NCBI GenBank assembly: GCA_900545245.1
Contig: UQYV01000003.1
Coordinates: forward strand, 54,851 to 118,850
Length of the DNA: 64,000 nt
Origin: an uncultured Bacteroidales bacterium
GTDB lineage: Bacteria; Bacteroidota; Bacteroidia; Bacteroidales; UBA932
Direction of reading: 5' to 3'
This document shows positions 45,334 through 54,744 of the stretch, in pieces. The translations under genes were made by a program, and so were the position numbers. The notes beneath the pieces are model-generated. The model saw only the letters and a list, made by a program, of their open reading frames with translations. It was not told where the DNA came from and made no database searches. Within the stretch, counting starts at the first letter, position 1, and each line of letters starts with the position of its first letter.

Positions 45334-47172
45334 ATGACTATGATGAACAACAATATATTGAAAAGAATCCTCTTCGGCACAGCCGTGGCATTGTCATTGG
45401 CTTCCTGCAACTATCTTGACGTGTCAGACGAATTGGGAGGCATCTCAAGTTTCGAGAACATATTCAACAATGTAGACCGCACGAAGAAGTGGTATGGGCA
45501 GATATTCGCCGACCGGCCGGACTATACCAACGTCTGGGGCGCGACCAATGCGATGGGCAATGCCTGGACAGGCTATGCTGACGAGATCTATACCCGTGAG
45601 CATCTCAAATACGGCAAGTACAGCAACTGGAACTCATCCTTGAGCTACAACCACAGATGGTCAAGACTCTATGATTCAATAAGGCAGGCTAACATTTTTC
45701 TGGAGATGGCTCATCCCATCGACGGAGAGGGCGGTTCCGATGCCCAGAAGATAACAGAAGAGGAGATGAGAGTGTATAAGGCAAACGCGAGGTTCATGCG
45801 CGCAGTCTATCACTACTACCTGTTCGAGATGTACGGCCCGATTCCAATCGTAGACAAGTCCTACACTTTGGATAATCTTCCCGACCTTGAACGCAATTCG
45901 GTTACCGAGGTCGTGAATTGGCTTGACGCTGAGTTTGAGGCCTGCATGCAGGATATGTATCAGGAATCCTACTTCGACAATGACCAGATGCGCGGAGTGC
46001 CGACCAAGGGAGCTGCCATGGCTTACAGGGCAAAGCTTTGGGTCTATGCCGCGAGTCCGCTGTTCAACGGAAGCTGGGAATATGGCAGCAGCCTGACGAA
46101 CGTTGACGGAAAGAAACTGTTCCCGGACGTTTCGTCAAAGGATGAGAAGATTGACAAGGCCGTTACCTGTCTCAAGGAGTTTATCGAGTATGCCGAGGCT
46201 GGACGCTATGCCCTTGTCAACACCGGCAACCCTTCCGAAGACCTTTATAATCTTTTTCAGGAGTACAACAAAGAGATAATATGGGCCACTACGACTAATT
46301 CCTGGGGCTCTCTCGGAAGCGAACAGTTTGACGGACATGCCACTCCGAAAGGCGAGTATAAGGGACTTAACGGAATAGACATGCTGCAGGAACTCGTGGA
46401 TGATTTCTACTGCTCTGACGGCAAGCCGATAAGGAACGAGAGTTTCATGGAGGCCTCAGCGCTCTATAACGAGACCACTTGGGGCAAACTTCCGGGTAGC
46501 GAGTACGATGTCTATGGAATGTATCTTAACAGAGAGCCGAGGTTTTATAACAGCGTGACTTTCACCGGCATGAAATGGCCTTCGAGCGGCAAGAGAGTGG
46601 ACTTCGCCTATGGCGGAACATCAGGCGCCGGAACCGGAGATGGAGAGCCGAACACAGGTCACATGGTCTATAAACGCTATTATAGGAAGCTTGGAAACGG
46701 TTCGGGGCTTGTTTCAAGCAAGTATCGTCCTTCAATTATCTTCCGTCTCGCGGAATTCTATCTTCTCTATGCGGAAATGCTCAATGAGCAGACCAAGGGA
46801 CAGGACAGCGATATTCTTGTCTATGTCAACAAGGTTCGTCAGAGAGCCGGAATTCCTAATCTCGAAGACTGCAATCCTTCAATCGTGGGAGACTATGCCA
46901 AGCTTCGCGATGCAATCCGCCGTGAGAGTCGCATCGAACTTTGCACGGAAGGCCAGCGCTATTTCGACCTTTGCCGTTGGCTTCTGGCGGAAGATGTCTT
47001 GAATAAGGAAATGACGAAATTGGATGTCTACAAGACCGAATCGAACGGCTACTATTCCCGTATGACATTCAATCCGAGGGTATTCCTCGACAAGAACTAT
47101 CTCTATCCTATTCCGCTCGATGAAATCAAGAGAAGCACACATGGAGTGCTGGTTCAGAACCCGGGATGGTAG
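45334..47172 (+). CDS. SusD/RagB-family glycan-binding lipoprotein
   Basis: A 612-residue lipoprotein (lipobox LSLASC) that pairs with SusC. It shows SusD-type TPR helices (NRWSRLYDSIRQANIFLEMA-like region; FMRAVYHYYLFEMYGPIPIVD) and C-terminal family blocks: SSKYRPSIIFRLAEFYLLYAEMLNEQ, VNKVRQRAGIPNL, AIRRESRIELCTEGQRYFDLCRWL and LDKNYLYPIPLDEIKRS. It acts as a lid over SusC on the cell surface. The ATG at 45334 is followed by Met codons at 45340 and 45343. Confidence 0.96.
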   Translation: MTMMNNNILKRILFGTAVALSLASCNYLDVSDELGGISSFENIFNNVDRTKKWYGQIFADRPDYTNVWGATNAMGNAWTGYADEIYTREHLKYGKYSNWNSSLSYNHRWSRLYDSIRQANIFLEMAHPIDGEGGSDAQKITEEEMRVYKANARFMRAVYHYYLFEMYGPIPIVDKSYTLDNLPDLERNSVTEVVNWLDAEFEACMQDMYQESYFDNDQMRGVPTKGAAMAYRAKLWVYAASPLFNGSWEYGSSLTNVDGKKLFPDVSSKDEKIDKAVTCLKEFIEYAEAGRYALVNTGNPSEDLYNLFQEYNKEIIWATTTNSWGSLGSEQFDGHATPKGEYKGLNGIDMLQELVDDFYCSDGKPIRNESFMEASALYNETTWGKLPGSEYDVYGMYLNREPRFYNSVTFTGMKWPSSGKRVDFAYGGTSGAGTGDGEPNTGHMVYKRYYRKLGNGSGLVSSKYRPSIIFRLAEFYLLYAEMLNEQTKGQDSDILVYVNKVRQRAGIPNLEDCNPSIVGDYAKLRDAIRRESRIELCTEGQRYFDLCRWLLAEDVLNKEMTKLDVYKTESNGYYSRMTFNPRVFLDKNYLYPIPLDEIKRSTHGVLVQNPGW

Positions 47173-47200
47173 TGAAGCGAACAAATAAAACAACACAGAC

Positions 47201-48448
47201 ATGAAGAAAATAATAAAGTTTATGATGGCGGCGCTTCCGTTATTTGCCGTCGCCTGCAATGACAACATTCCCGCTCCCGGCACCGTGAATAATTCCAAGG
47301 TGGAGAATGTCATATTCGATGAAACGCTCACGGACGTCCTTGAGATTGTGGTAGGAAAGACCTTCTCTGTTCCGGAGCATGTTTCTGTGCTTCCTGAAGA
47401 TGCCACGAACACGGCCCAGAGGTATGAGTCCTCGAATCCTTCGGTCGCGGATGTCTCTGAGAAAGGACTGCTTACCGCAATTGGTGTCGGGGAATGCTCA
47501 ATTACCGTCTATGCCGGGACAGAAGGAGTCTGCAGCGATTTTCAGGTGAAGGTTCTTCCAGTGCCAGACATTGTGATTTCCAATATTGTATTCGTGGGGC
47601 TTGCGGAAGAGTACAGGCTGCTTGACGGTATGACCATGACGATTGACCTGAACAAGAAGATTTCAGTCTTGCCGGAGAACTACAGCGAGAAAATCGTGTT
47701 CACATCTTCTGCAGAGGATGTGGCCACAGTCGATGGAAACGGTGTGCTGACAATCCTCGGAAAGGGCGAGACAGACATCACGGCCGCGGCCGCAAACCAT
47801 CCGGAAATCAAAGCCGTGACTCATCTTAAGGTGACAAAGTTGGAAGAGACCGAGTGGGATCGCGCCTCATGGACGATGACCTGCTCACAAGATCCTCTTC
47901 CGAATACGGGAGGAAGAAATAACAGCCTGACGGCCATGTTGGACGGCAAGCCGATTGTGAACAGGAGCGGAAAGAACGATGACGCTCATACAAATGGAAC
48001 GGCATTCTGCATAGATGTTCCCGGAAGGAATTCACTTTCTGGTCTCAAGACTGATGAGCAGAAGAATTCCCACGAGATTTCATTCACGATCGACATGAAA
48101 GAATCGCTTCCTGTCAATTATTTCAGAATAAGCAATATCAGTGACAATAAGGATGATGTTCTTGTCCGCTTCAAGGGCTTCACTGAGATTTCCGGAAGCA
48201 ACGACGGCGAGACATTTACTGTCATCGTACAGAATCTTGACTTCACGGACAAGCAGAACGTCAAGGTCAGCAACACTACCTACAATCGCGAGACAGGAAA
48301 GATAGGCATAAAGTTCTCGCAGTACAGGTACCTGAAGTTCATGATGCGAGGACTCTCATGCTACGGTCCTCTTGGAAAGACCGGCGGAACGGCGCAGATT
48401 GAGGAATTCTATCTTGGCTATTCAAAGGACATTGACAATGTGGAATAG
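47201..48448 (+). CDS. Surface lipoprotein with two Ig-like domains and a discoidin-like domain
   Basis: A 415-residue lipoprotein (FAVAC lipobox). Two BIG2-type Ig-like repeats are visible: YESSNPSVADVSEKGLLTAIGVGECSITVYAG and VFTSSAEDVATVDGNGVLTILGKGETDITAAA. The last 190 residues look like an F5/8-type C (discoidin) sandwich (ISFTIDMKESLPVNYFRISN...YRYLKFMMRGL). In its place after SusD it is the probable SusE/F-like surface glycan-binding protein. Two-component catalytic residues are absent, so no enzyme activity is expected. Confidence 0.72.
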   Translation: MKKIIKFMMAALPLFAVACNDNIPAPGTVNNSKVENVIFDETLTDVLEIVVGKTFSVPEHVSVLPEDATNTAQRYESSNPSVADVSEKGLLTAIGVGECSITVYAGTEGVCSDFQVKVLPVPDIVISNIVFVGLAEEYRLLDGMTMTIDLNKKISVLPENYSEKIVFTSSAEDVATVDGNGVLTILGKGETDITAAAANHPEIKAVTHLKVTKLEETEWDRASWTMTCSQDPLPNTGGRNNSLTAMLDGKPIVNRSGKNDDAHTNGTAFCIDVPGRNSLSGLKTDEQKNSHEISFTIDMKESLPVNYFRISNISDNKDDVLVRFKGFTEISGSNDGETFTVIVQNLDFTDKQNVKVSNTTYNRETGKIGIKFSQYRYLKFMMRGLSCYGPLGKTGGTAQIEEFYLGYSKDIDNVE

Positions 48449-48455
48449 TTTTCTT

Positions 48456-51419
48456 ATGAACAAATATGGGGCAGTCGTACTGGCTGCCCTTTTGTGCCTT
48501 GCGGCGGCATTTCCGCTCCATGCCCAAGTCTCTCTTTCCGAAACATCCTCCGGCAGGAACGTGTTCCCGCTGTCAACGAAGACTTGCGCCGCAATCATGT
48601 ATGACGCCACTTCAGAACCCTCTGTCGTCGGTACAGCTGTCGGATTGTTGGCTTCGGACATAGAGAAAGTGACCGGCAAGTGTCCTTCTGTCAGCGGAAA
48701 CGGCTCTGTTACCGCATCTTGCCGTTACGCCGTCATCGCCGGAACTCTCGGGCACAGCTCCTTGATCGACGAACTCGTTAGGGATGGGAAAATAGATGTT
48801 TCTTCCATTTCCGGAGATTGGGAACGCTATGCCGTCAGGCTTGTGGAAGCTCCGCTCAAGGGCGTCAGACGGGCTCTTGTCGTGGTCGGAAGTGATCGTC
48901 GGGGGACTGCATACGGGCTATTGTCCCTCAGTCGGGCGATAGGGGTGAACCCTTGGTATTGGTGGATGGATGCTCCTGTCGAACATCGTAATTCCATTTA
49001 TCTGTCGGTGAATGCGTATGATGCGGCCACGCCATCGGTAAAATATCGCGGAATATTCATCAACGATGAAGACTGGGGACTGCTGCGTTGGGCAAAGCGG
49101 AACTTTGAGAAAGAATTGGGAAATATAGGCCCGAAGACATACGAAAAAGTCTGCGAACTTCTTCTTCGCCTCAATGCGAATATGCTTGCTCCAGCCATGC
49201 ACGAGGCCTCGACCGCTTTCTATCAGATTCCACAAAATAAGGAGATTGCAGACAGGTACGGAATCATCATTACTGCCTCACATTGCGAACCACTGCTTCT
49301 CAACACCGCGAGTGAATGGCACAAGGACAGGTATGGTGACTGGAACTACAATACCAACAGCGAGCGAATTGACAGTGTGCTCAATGCCAGGGTAGTGGAG
49401 ACTTCTCCATACGAGAATGCCTATGTGATAGCGTTGAGAGGCCTTCATGACAGGGCTATGAGTGGAGCTGAAAGCCTGGATTCAAGAAAGGCTACGGTTC
49501 AGAGGGCGCTTCTCAATCAAAGGAAAATTCTTTCTGACGTGTTAGGAAAGGATGCCTCTGAGATTCCGCAGTTCTTCACTCCCTACAAAGAGGTGCTTGA
49601 TGTCTACAATCAGGGGCTTGAACTGCCTGATGATGTGACGATTGTATGGCCGGATGACAATTACGGATATATGAAAAGGCTGAGCGGCCCTAAGGAACAG
49701 CTTCGTTCGGGACGTTCCGGAGTCTATTATCATTCCTCCTATCTCGGCCGTCCGCATGACTACCTCTGGATGAACACGACCTCTCCGACCCTGATGTACG
49801 AAGAGCTCCGCAAAGCCTACGATTCCACGGCAGACCGTTATTGGCTGCTCAACTCAGGGGACATAAAGTCCTGCGAGTTTGCCGTGGATTTCTTTCTTTC
49901 AATGGCCTATGACATAGATTCATTCAGCTATGAACGTGCGGCGTCCTACCGCTCCGAATGGCTCTGTGGGATGTTGGGCGAGAAAAATCGGGACACATAC
50001 CGTTCAATCTTCGATGAATTTTACCATCAGGCATTCATCCGAAAGCCAGAGTTCATGGGCTGGGGCTATCAGTGGACTACCGACAGGCACGGCAATGAGA
50101 GAAATACTGACACGGATTTTTCTTTCGCCAATTACCGCGAGGCTGAAAGACGTCTTGAAGCCTACCGAAAAATCTCGTCGGAGACCGAAGCTCTTATGGC
50201 GCAGCTTCCTTCAAGCCACATTCCTTGTTTCTATCAATCAGTGTATTATCCGGTCAAGGCTTGTGAACTGATGAGCAGGATGATTCTTTCCGGACAGAAA
50301 AACAGATGGTATGCCTTGCAACGACGCGCCGCAGCGACGGCGGCAGCAGATGAAGCCATACGTTGCCATGATAGTCTGAGAGTGATAACAGAAGGCTATA
50401 ACAGTCTGCTTGACGGGAAATGGAATCACGTTATGACAATGGGGCAGGGGTTTGCCGCTTCTTATTTCAAAAAACCGGTTTTGCGTGATGTAAAGCTTTC
50501 CCCAACTCCTGAACTCGGAGTTATGGTGGAGAACGAGGGCTCGCTTAACGGGGTGTCGAGCTACCACCTGCTTCCGGCTTTCAATAGTTATTTCAGATGT
50601 GCATATTTCATAGATATATTCAATAGAGTCAAGGGACAATTGTCATGGGCAGCAGAAACTGACAAAGAATGGATTCTTTTGAGTCGGACTTCGGGAAAAA
50701 CAGCTGATGAAGACCGGATTATGGTTTCCGTTGACTGGAACAATGTTCCCGTAGGAGACAAAATTGCAGGGACTGTGACCATAAAAGATGGCTCAGGTGT
50801 GCAGGAGAATGTACTTGTGTCTGTATTCAACCCTTCTTCTCCAACTCGTGAGGATTTGAATGGCATATATGTCCAGCACAACGGATATGTCAGCATTGAT
50901 GCGGCCGGGTATCACAGAAAGCGAGAGAATGATGCCATAAGGATCATTGACATTCCGAACCTTGGCATTGAGAACAAGGCTGTCCAATTTGGAAATCCTA
51001 TGATGCCGAAACAGAACACCAGGAAGGAAGATGTTCCTTGCGTGGAATATGACTTCTATACGTTTGAACAGGGCTCCGTTGATGTCTATACCTATGTTCT
51101 CCCGACTTTCGTCCTCAGTGCGGACCGTGGTTACAGTGGGCACGAGGCAACTAATATTGAGACCCAATATGGCGTGTGCATCGACGACGGACCGGTGATG
51201 AATCCCTCCACATCTTCGGTCGAGTATGCTCAGATTTGGTACGAGAGCTGCCTGAAAAACTGTCGTGTCAACAAGACCACACTCCATATAAATGAGCCGG
51301 GCAAACACTCTGTCCGGATACTCTGCGGAGATGCCGGGACTGTGCTTCAGAAGATTGTCCTTGACTTCGGCGGTCTTAAGCGTTCATATCTCGGACCGGA
51401 ACCTACCATGGTCAAGTGA
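48456..51419 (+). CDS. GH115 alpha-glucuronidase
   Basis: 987 residues from the ATG at 48456, giving signal peptide MNKYGAVVLAALLCLAAAF (cleavage near LHAQ); ATG at 48438 is an alternative that overlaps the upstream gene. GH115 features: N-terminal domain (IEKVTGKCPSV...VVVGSDRRGTAYGLLSLSRAIGVNPWYWWMDAPV), KYRGIFINDEDWGLLRWA, NANMLAPAMHEAS, ITASHCEPLL and the signature WPDDNYGYMKRLSG at about 398-411, plus HSSYLGRPHDYLW. It hydrolyses alpha-1,2-linked (4-O-methyl) glucuronic acid from glucuronoxylan, and some members act on arabinogalactan. Last gene of the operon. Confidence 0.95.
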   Translation: MNKYGAVVLAALLCLAAAFPLHAQVSLSETSSGRNVFPLSTKTCAAIMYDATSEPSVVGTAVGLLASDIEKVTGKCPSVSGNGSVTASCRYAVIAGTLGHSSLIDELVRDGKIDVSSISGDWERYAVRLVEAPLKGVRRALVVVGSDRRGTAYGLLSLSRAIGVNPWYWWMDAPVEHRNSIYLSVNAYDAATPSVKYRGIFINDEDWGLLRWAKRNFEKELGNIGPKTYEKVCELLLRLNANMLAPAMHEASTAFYQIPQNKEIADRYGIIITASHCEPLLLNTASEWHKDRYGDWNYNTNSERIDSVLNARVVETSPYENAYVIALRGLHDRAMSGAESLDSRKATVQRALLNQRKILSDVLGKDASEIPQFFTPYKEVLDVYNQGLELPDDVTIVWPDDNYGYMKRLSGPKEQLRSGRSGVYYHSSYLGRPHDYLWMNTTSPTLMYEELRKAYDSTADRYWLLNSGDIKSCEFAVDFFLSMAYDIDSFSYERAASYRSEWLCGMLGEKNRDTYRSIFDEFYHQAFIRKPEFMGWGYQWTTDRHGNERNTDTDFSFANYREAERRLEAYRKISSETEALMAQLPSSHIPCFYQSVYYPVKACELMSRMILSGQKNRWYALQRRAAATAAADEAIRCHDSLRVITEGYNSLLDGKWNHVMTMGQGFAASYFKKPVLRDVKLSPTPELGVMVENEGSLNGVSSYHLLPAFNSYFRCAYFIDIFNRVKGQLSWAAETDKEWILLSRTSGKTADEDRIMVSVDWNNVPVGDKIAGTVTIKDGSGVQENVLVSVFNPSSPTREDLNGIYVQHNGYVSIDAAGYHRKRENDAIRIIDIPNLGIENKAVQFGNPMMPKQNTRKEDVPCVEYDFYTFEQGSVDVYTYVLPTFVLSADRGYSGHEATNIETQYGVCIDDGPVMNPSTSSVEYAQIWYESCLKNCRVNKTTLHINEPGKHSVRILCGDAGTVLQKIVLDFGGLKRSYLGPEPTMVK

Positions 51420-51456
51420 TGGTAAGAAACATAAAATACGGTAATCGGAAATTTAG

Positions 51457-51487
51457 ATTGCCGTTATGGAAAAATTGATTAAATTTG
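51457..51487 (+). promoter_or_regulatory. Sigma-A-type promoter of the transporter gene
   Basis: ATTG (51457-51460, near TTTG) is 19 bp from TAAATTTG (51480-51487), matching -33 and -7 elements at standard spacing. It lies about 90 bp before the DASS gene start and after the GH115 stop. Confidence 0.6.
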
Positions 51488-51518
51488 CAGCCTTTATTCC
51501 CGTAGAGGCTGCATTTTT
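51487..51518 (+). terminator. Hairpin with T-rich tail in the transporter leader
   Basis: GCAGCC (51487-51492) pairs with GGCTGC (51507-51512) over a 14-nt loop, followed by a T-rich tail. It could end the GH115 transcript or act as a leader hairpin, since the -7 box ends where it begins. Confidence 0.5.
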
Positions 51519-51578
51519 CTTGTCGTGAAGGGGATATGGGAACCTCATATTGACCGAAAAATTAAAAAATAACACAAA

Positions 51579-53120
51579 ATGAGTGATAAGAAACTCAATC
51601 TGAAGTATGTGGTGTGTCTTCCTATTGCACTGATACTTTTCGCATTCCTGTGGTTTTTCCCGATAGAGCCTGTGACCGTCGGAAACCTTACCTTCGGCTA
51701 TAGTCTTTTCTTCGGAGACGGCATTCTCTCGCAGGTTGAAGTCAGAGTCATAGCCCTTTTCGTGCTTGCCGCGATGTTCTGGATTTTCGAGATTATCCCG
51801 ACGTGGTGTACCTCCACGATGATTATCGTCCTGATGCTCCTTACCGTCTCCGACCAGGCCGCGTTCACTTTCGCGTCAGACGCAAATGTCGGTAGCCTTG
51901 TCAGTTACAAGTCCATACTCGCTACATTCGCCGAACCTACGGTGATGCTTTTCCTTGGCGGATTCGCCCTTGCGCTCTGTGCCACGAAGGTAGGCCTTGA
52001 CGCCCAGCTCGCCCGCATCCTCATGGCTCCTTTCGGAACCAACCCCAAAATGGTGCTGCTCGGCTTTCTGATGGTAATCGGACTGTTCTCGATGTTTATG
52101 AGCAACACCGCCACGGCGGCCATGATGCTTGCATTCCTTGCGCCTGTGCTCCGCTCCCTTCCTGACGAGGGCAGCAAGATAGGTCTCGCATTGGCAATTC
52201 CGATTGCGGCAAACATTGGAGGCATAGGAACACCTATCGGAACACCTCCGAACACAATTGCGCTTAAATATCTCAACGAACCGTCATTCATCGAGACAAT
52301 CAACGGAAAGCTTGCGGCTGCAAACGAGTCTCTCGGAACGGCTTTTGAGCCGATTGCACGCATCGGTTTCCCGGAGTGGTGCTCTGTGATGGTACCTTTC
52401 GCCATTGTGATGCTTCTTATTTCGTGGGCGATGCTGCTCGTTGTGTTCCCGTTCAAGGTCGACAAGATTGAGCTCAAAATAGAGGGTAAGCCAAACAAGG
52501 ACAAGAGCTATTGGGTTGTAGTGGTGACCTTCATCGTGACTGTCTTCCTGTGGATGACCGAGAAACTTCACGGTCTCAACTCCTATGTTGTGGCAATGAT
52601 TCCTGTCGGCGTTTTCGCAGCAACCGGTGTGCTCGGAAAGAAAGAGCTCAAGTCTCTTGACTGGGATGTGCTCTGGATGGTTGCCGGAGGGTTCGCTCTT
52701 GGTCTTGGACTTAACAAAACCGGGCTTGCAGCGCATCTTGTCGAGGCAATACCATTCGGGCAGTGGATGCCGCTTCTTGTACTCGTCGTGGCCAGCCTGC
52801 TTGCTTACGCACTCTCGAACTTCATTTCCCACTCTGCTGCTTCGGCTCTGCTCATACCGATTCTCGCTGCTGTCGCAACCGGAATGGCCGGGACGCCTGG
52901 CTTCGAGGGAATGGGAGGCGCCGCAACGCTTATAGTGACTGTTGCCGTGACTTGCTCGCTTGCAATGCTGTTCCCGATTTCAACCCCACCGAACGCCATC
53001 GCACATTCGACCGGGCTCATCAAAACGAAGGATATGGCACTTACCGGAGCGATTATCGGCGGAATCGGAATAGTTCTTTTGTATCTGATTATGATATTTA
53101 TTGGCCTCCCGAAATTTTAA
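51579..53120 (+). CDS. DASS/SLC13-family sodium:dicarboxylate (anion) symporter
   Basis: A 513-residue polytopic protein with about 11-12 membrane segments. The two family hairpins are recognisable: MSNTATAAMMLAFLAPVL and LSNFISHSAASALLIPILAAVA (SNT/SNF sites for Na+ and substrate), plus FAEPTVMLFLGGFALALCATKVG and FPISTPPNAIAHSTGLI. It would take up succinate-like dicarboxylates or related anions through the inner membrane. The next gene is a porin-like barrel that may supply the same substrate. Confidence 0.92.
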   Translation: MSDKKLNLKYVVCLPIALILFAFLWFFPIEPVTVGNLTFGYSLFFGDGILSQVEVRVIALFVLAAMFWIFEIIPTWCTSTMIIVLMLLTVSDQAAFTFASDANVGSLVSYKSILATFAEPTVMLFLGGFALALCATKVGLDAQLARILMAPFGTNPKMVLLGFLMVIGLFSMFMSNTATAAMMLAFLAPVLRSLPDEGSKIGLALAIPIAANIGGIGTPIGTPPNTIALKYLNEPSFIETINGKLAAANESLGTAFEPIARIGFPEWCSVMVPFAIVMLLISWAMLLVVFPFKVDKIELKIEGKPNKDKSYWVVVVTFIVTVFLWMTEKLHGLNSYVVAMIPVGVFAATGVLGKKELKSLDWDVLWMVAGGFALGLGLNKTGLAAHLVEAIPFGQWMPLLVLVVASLLAYALSNFISHSAASALLIPILAAVATGMAGTPGFEGMGGAATLIVTVAVTCSLAMLFPISTPPNAIAHSTGLIKTKDMALTGAIIGGIGIVLLYLIMIFIGLPKF

Positions 53121-53128
53121 TGAGAACC

Positions 53129-53174
53129 GAATAAGAAGCGGATGCCTTGTACTCCATCTTCTTATTTGAACCCC
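53129..53174 (+). repeat. Short relative of the recN-end palindrome; weak hairpin
   Basis: It resembles the two ends of the 15199-15316 element with its middle removed: GAATAAGAAGCGGAT is joined directly to GCCTTGTACTCCATCTT. AATAAGAAG (53130-53138) pairs with CTTCTTATT (53158-53166), so it may act as a terminator after the transporter gene. Confidence 0.55.
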
Positions 53175-53195
53175 TTTATTTAAGATATTTAATAG

Positions 53196-54701
53196 ATGAG
53201 AAAAATATCAAATATTCTTTGCACAATGGCACTTCTGAGCATTTCAGCAAGTGCCATTGCTGCGGTTGACGGCGCTGCGGCTAGCGGCGCTGCGGTTGGC
53301 GGCGCTGCGGTTGACGGTGCTGCGGTTGCGGGTGCATCTTCTTGTACGGCAATGGAGACTGCTCAGGCGCCTGTGAAAGAAAATGCAGTGAAGGAGCATC
53401 TCCAGAATCATTATAAGTTTTACGGCTTTGTCCGCAACTATATGGCCTACGACTCCCGCGAGGCTGTGGCAGGAACGGGAGATCTCTTCTTCTATCTCCC
53501 CAAGGACCGTAAGCTCAATGATTTGGGCGACGATTTGAACCGGAAGAATTCGTTCCGTTTCCTTTCGCTCACTTCGAGGGTCGGTGTTGATGTGAGCGGC
53601 TATCAGATTGGCCGAACGTCAATTGGGGCTAAGATTGAGGCGGATTTCTATGCGGGACTCTCCGGCGTGACAGGAACGGCCACCCTGCGTCTTCGTCAGG
53701 CTTTTCTCACGCTCGGTTGGAAGGACCTTCGGATAGCAGGTGGAAAAACGGCTTCTGTAAATCTCAAGATGGGCCAGGCTTGGCATCCGCTTGCAGCAGA
53801 CCTTTGTCCTGTCTTCACACTCGAATCCGGTGCTCCTTTCGGCCCTTTCAGCCGCACTCCGCAGCTGACAATGGATGCTAATCTGGGCGAGCATTTCACT
53901 CTCACCGCTTCGGCAATATGGCAGATGCAGTATACATCCGCAGGTCCTGACGGACAGTCGGCAAATTACATCAAATATGGCTGCACTCCGGAAGGCTATC
54001 TGGGAGCCACTCTCAAGTTCGGTGGCTGGATGGCGCGTGCCGGTGTTGACATTCTCAGCATCAAGCCGCGTACAACGGGAACAATCAAATATAAGGACGA
54101 AACCGGAGCAGAAAAAACGACTACTGCAAAGGTTTCGGACCGCATCACCACCGCATCTCCCTTTGTCTATATACAGTATGTCAAGGGTAAACTCGCGCTG
54201 AAGGCCAAGACCATCTACGCTTCGGCGGGTGAGCATTACAACATTCAGGGAGGCTACGGAATAACGAAAAAATTTGAAGGTCTCGGCGAGGACGGCCATT
54301 ACGAATATGCTTCGACCCATTCTTCATCCACTTGGTTTACAGTTTCTTACGGCAAGAAATGGGCTCCGATGCTGATGGTGGGCTATTACAAGAATTTCGG
54401 AACATCCGAAGACCTCTACAATCCTGGCAATGACGGGAAGGTGCTTGAGTCCGATTTCTATTTCTCGAAAAACAGTTTCAAAAACCTCAATCAGCTCTAC
54501 CGCATCTGCCCTGCACTAATCTGCAATTTCGGCAAACTCTCCATAGGTCTCGACTACGAATTTTCAGGTGCCCAGTTCGGTACACCGGAAAAAGACCAGA
54601 CCACCGGTAAGACATACTACAACACCCGAGCCCTCGCCACGGAAGACCTTCATTGGGTCCACAGCCACCGGGTTCAGTGCATGGTCAAATTCACTTTCTG
54701 A
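53196..54701 (+). CDS. Porin-like outer membrane beta-barrel protein
   Basis: A 501-residue protein with a signal peptide (LLSISASAIAA) and then a repeat-encoded Ala/Gly-rich stretch (VDGAAASGAAVGGAAVDGA, about 25-45). The rest is a predicted barrel with alternating strands (FYGFVRNYMAYDSR, RFLSLTSRVGVDVSG, TASVNLKMGQAWHPLA) and ends in an aromatic residue (MVKFTF). It resembles DcaP-like or Bacteroidota porins by pattern only. Position directly after the DASS transporter suggests a substrate channel for the same anion. Confidence 0.7.
   Translation: MRKISNILCTMALLSISASAIAAVDGAAASGAAVGGAAVDGAAVAGASSCTAMETAQAPVKENAVKEHLQNHYKFYGFVRNYMAYDSREAVAGTGDLFFYLPKDRKLNDLGDDLNRKNSFRFLSLTSRVGVDVSGYQIGRTSIGAKIEADFYAGLSGVTGTATLRLRQAFLTLGWKDLRIAGGKTASVNLKMGQAWHPLAADLCPVFTLESGAPFGPFSRTPQLTMDANLGEHFTLTASAIWQMQYTSAGPDGQSANYIKYGCTPEGYLGATLKFGGWMARAGVDILSIKPRTTGTIKYKDETGAEKTTTAKVSDRITTASPFVYIQYVKGKLALKAKTIYASAGEHYNIQGGYGITKKFEGLGEDGHYEYASTHSSSTWFTVSYGKKWAPMLMVGYYKNFGTSEDLYNPGNDGKVLESDFYFSKNSFKNLNQLYRICPALICNFGKLSIGLDYEFSGAQFGTPEKDQTTGKTYYNTRALATEDLHWVHSHRVQCMVKFTF
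53265..53336. repeat. 15-bp tandem repeat in the porin gene
   Basis: Four near-identical 15-mers at 53265, 53280, 53295 and 53310 (first unit GTTGACGGCGCTGCG) are followed by a partial copy to 53336. Each unit codes for five residues of V/S-D/G-G-A-A type and keeps the frame, so changes in copy number would lengthen the N-terminal linker without disrupting the barrel. Confidence 0.9.
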
Positions 54702-54744
54702 CGCCACCAAGGCGAGTGGATTGCGGAACGACGCCCTTCCGAAC

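Noticed and set aside
53129..53174. tRNA-like fold
   Set aside because: Only a 9-bp stem with a 19-nt loop; no cloverleaf arms.
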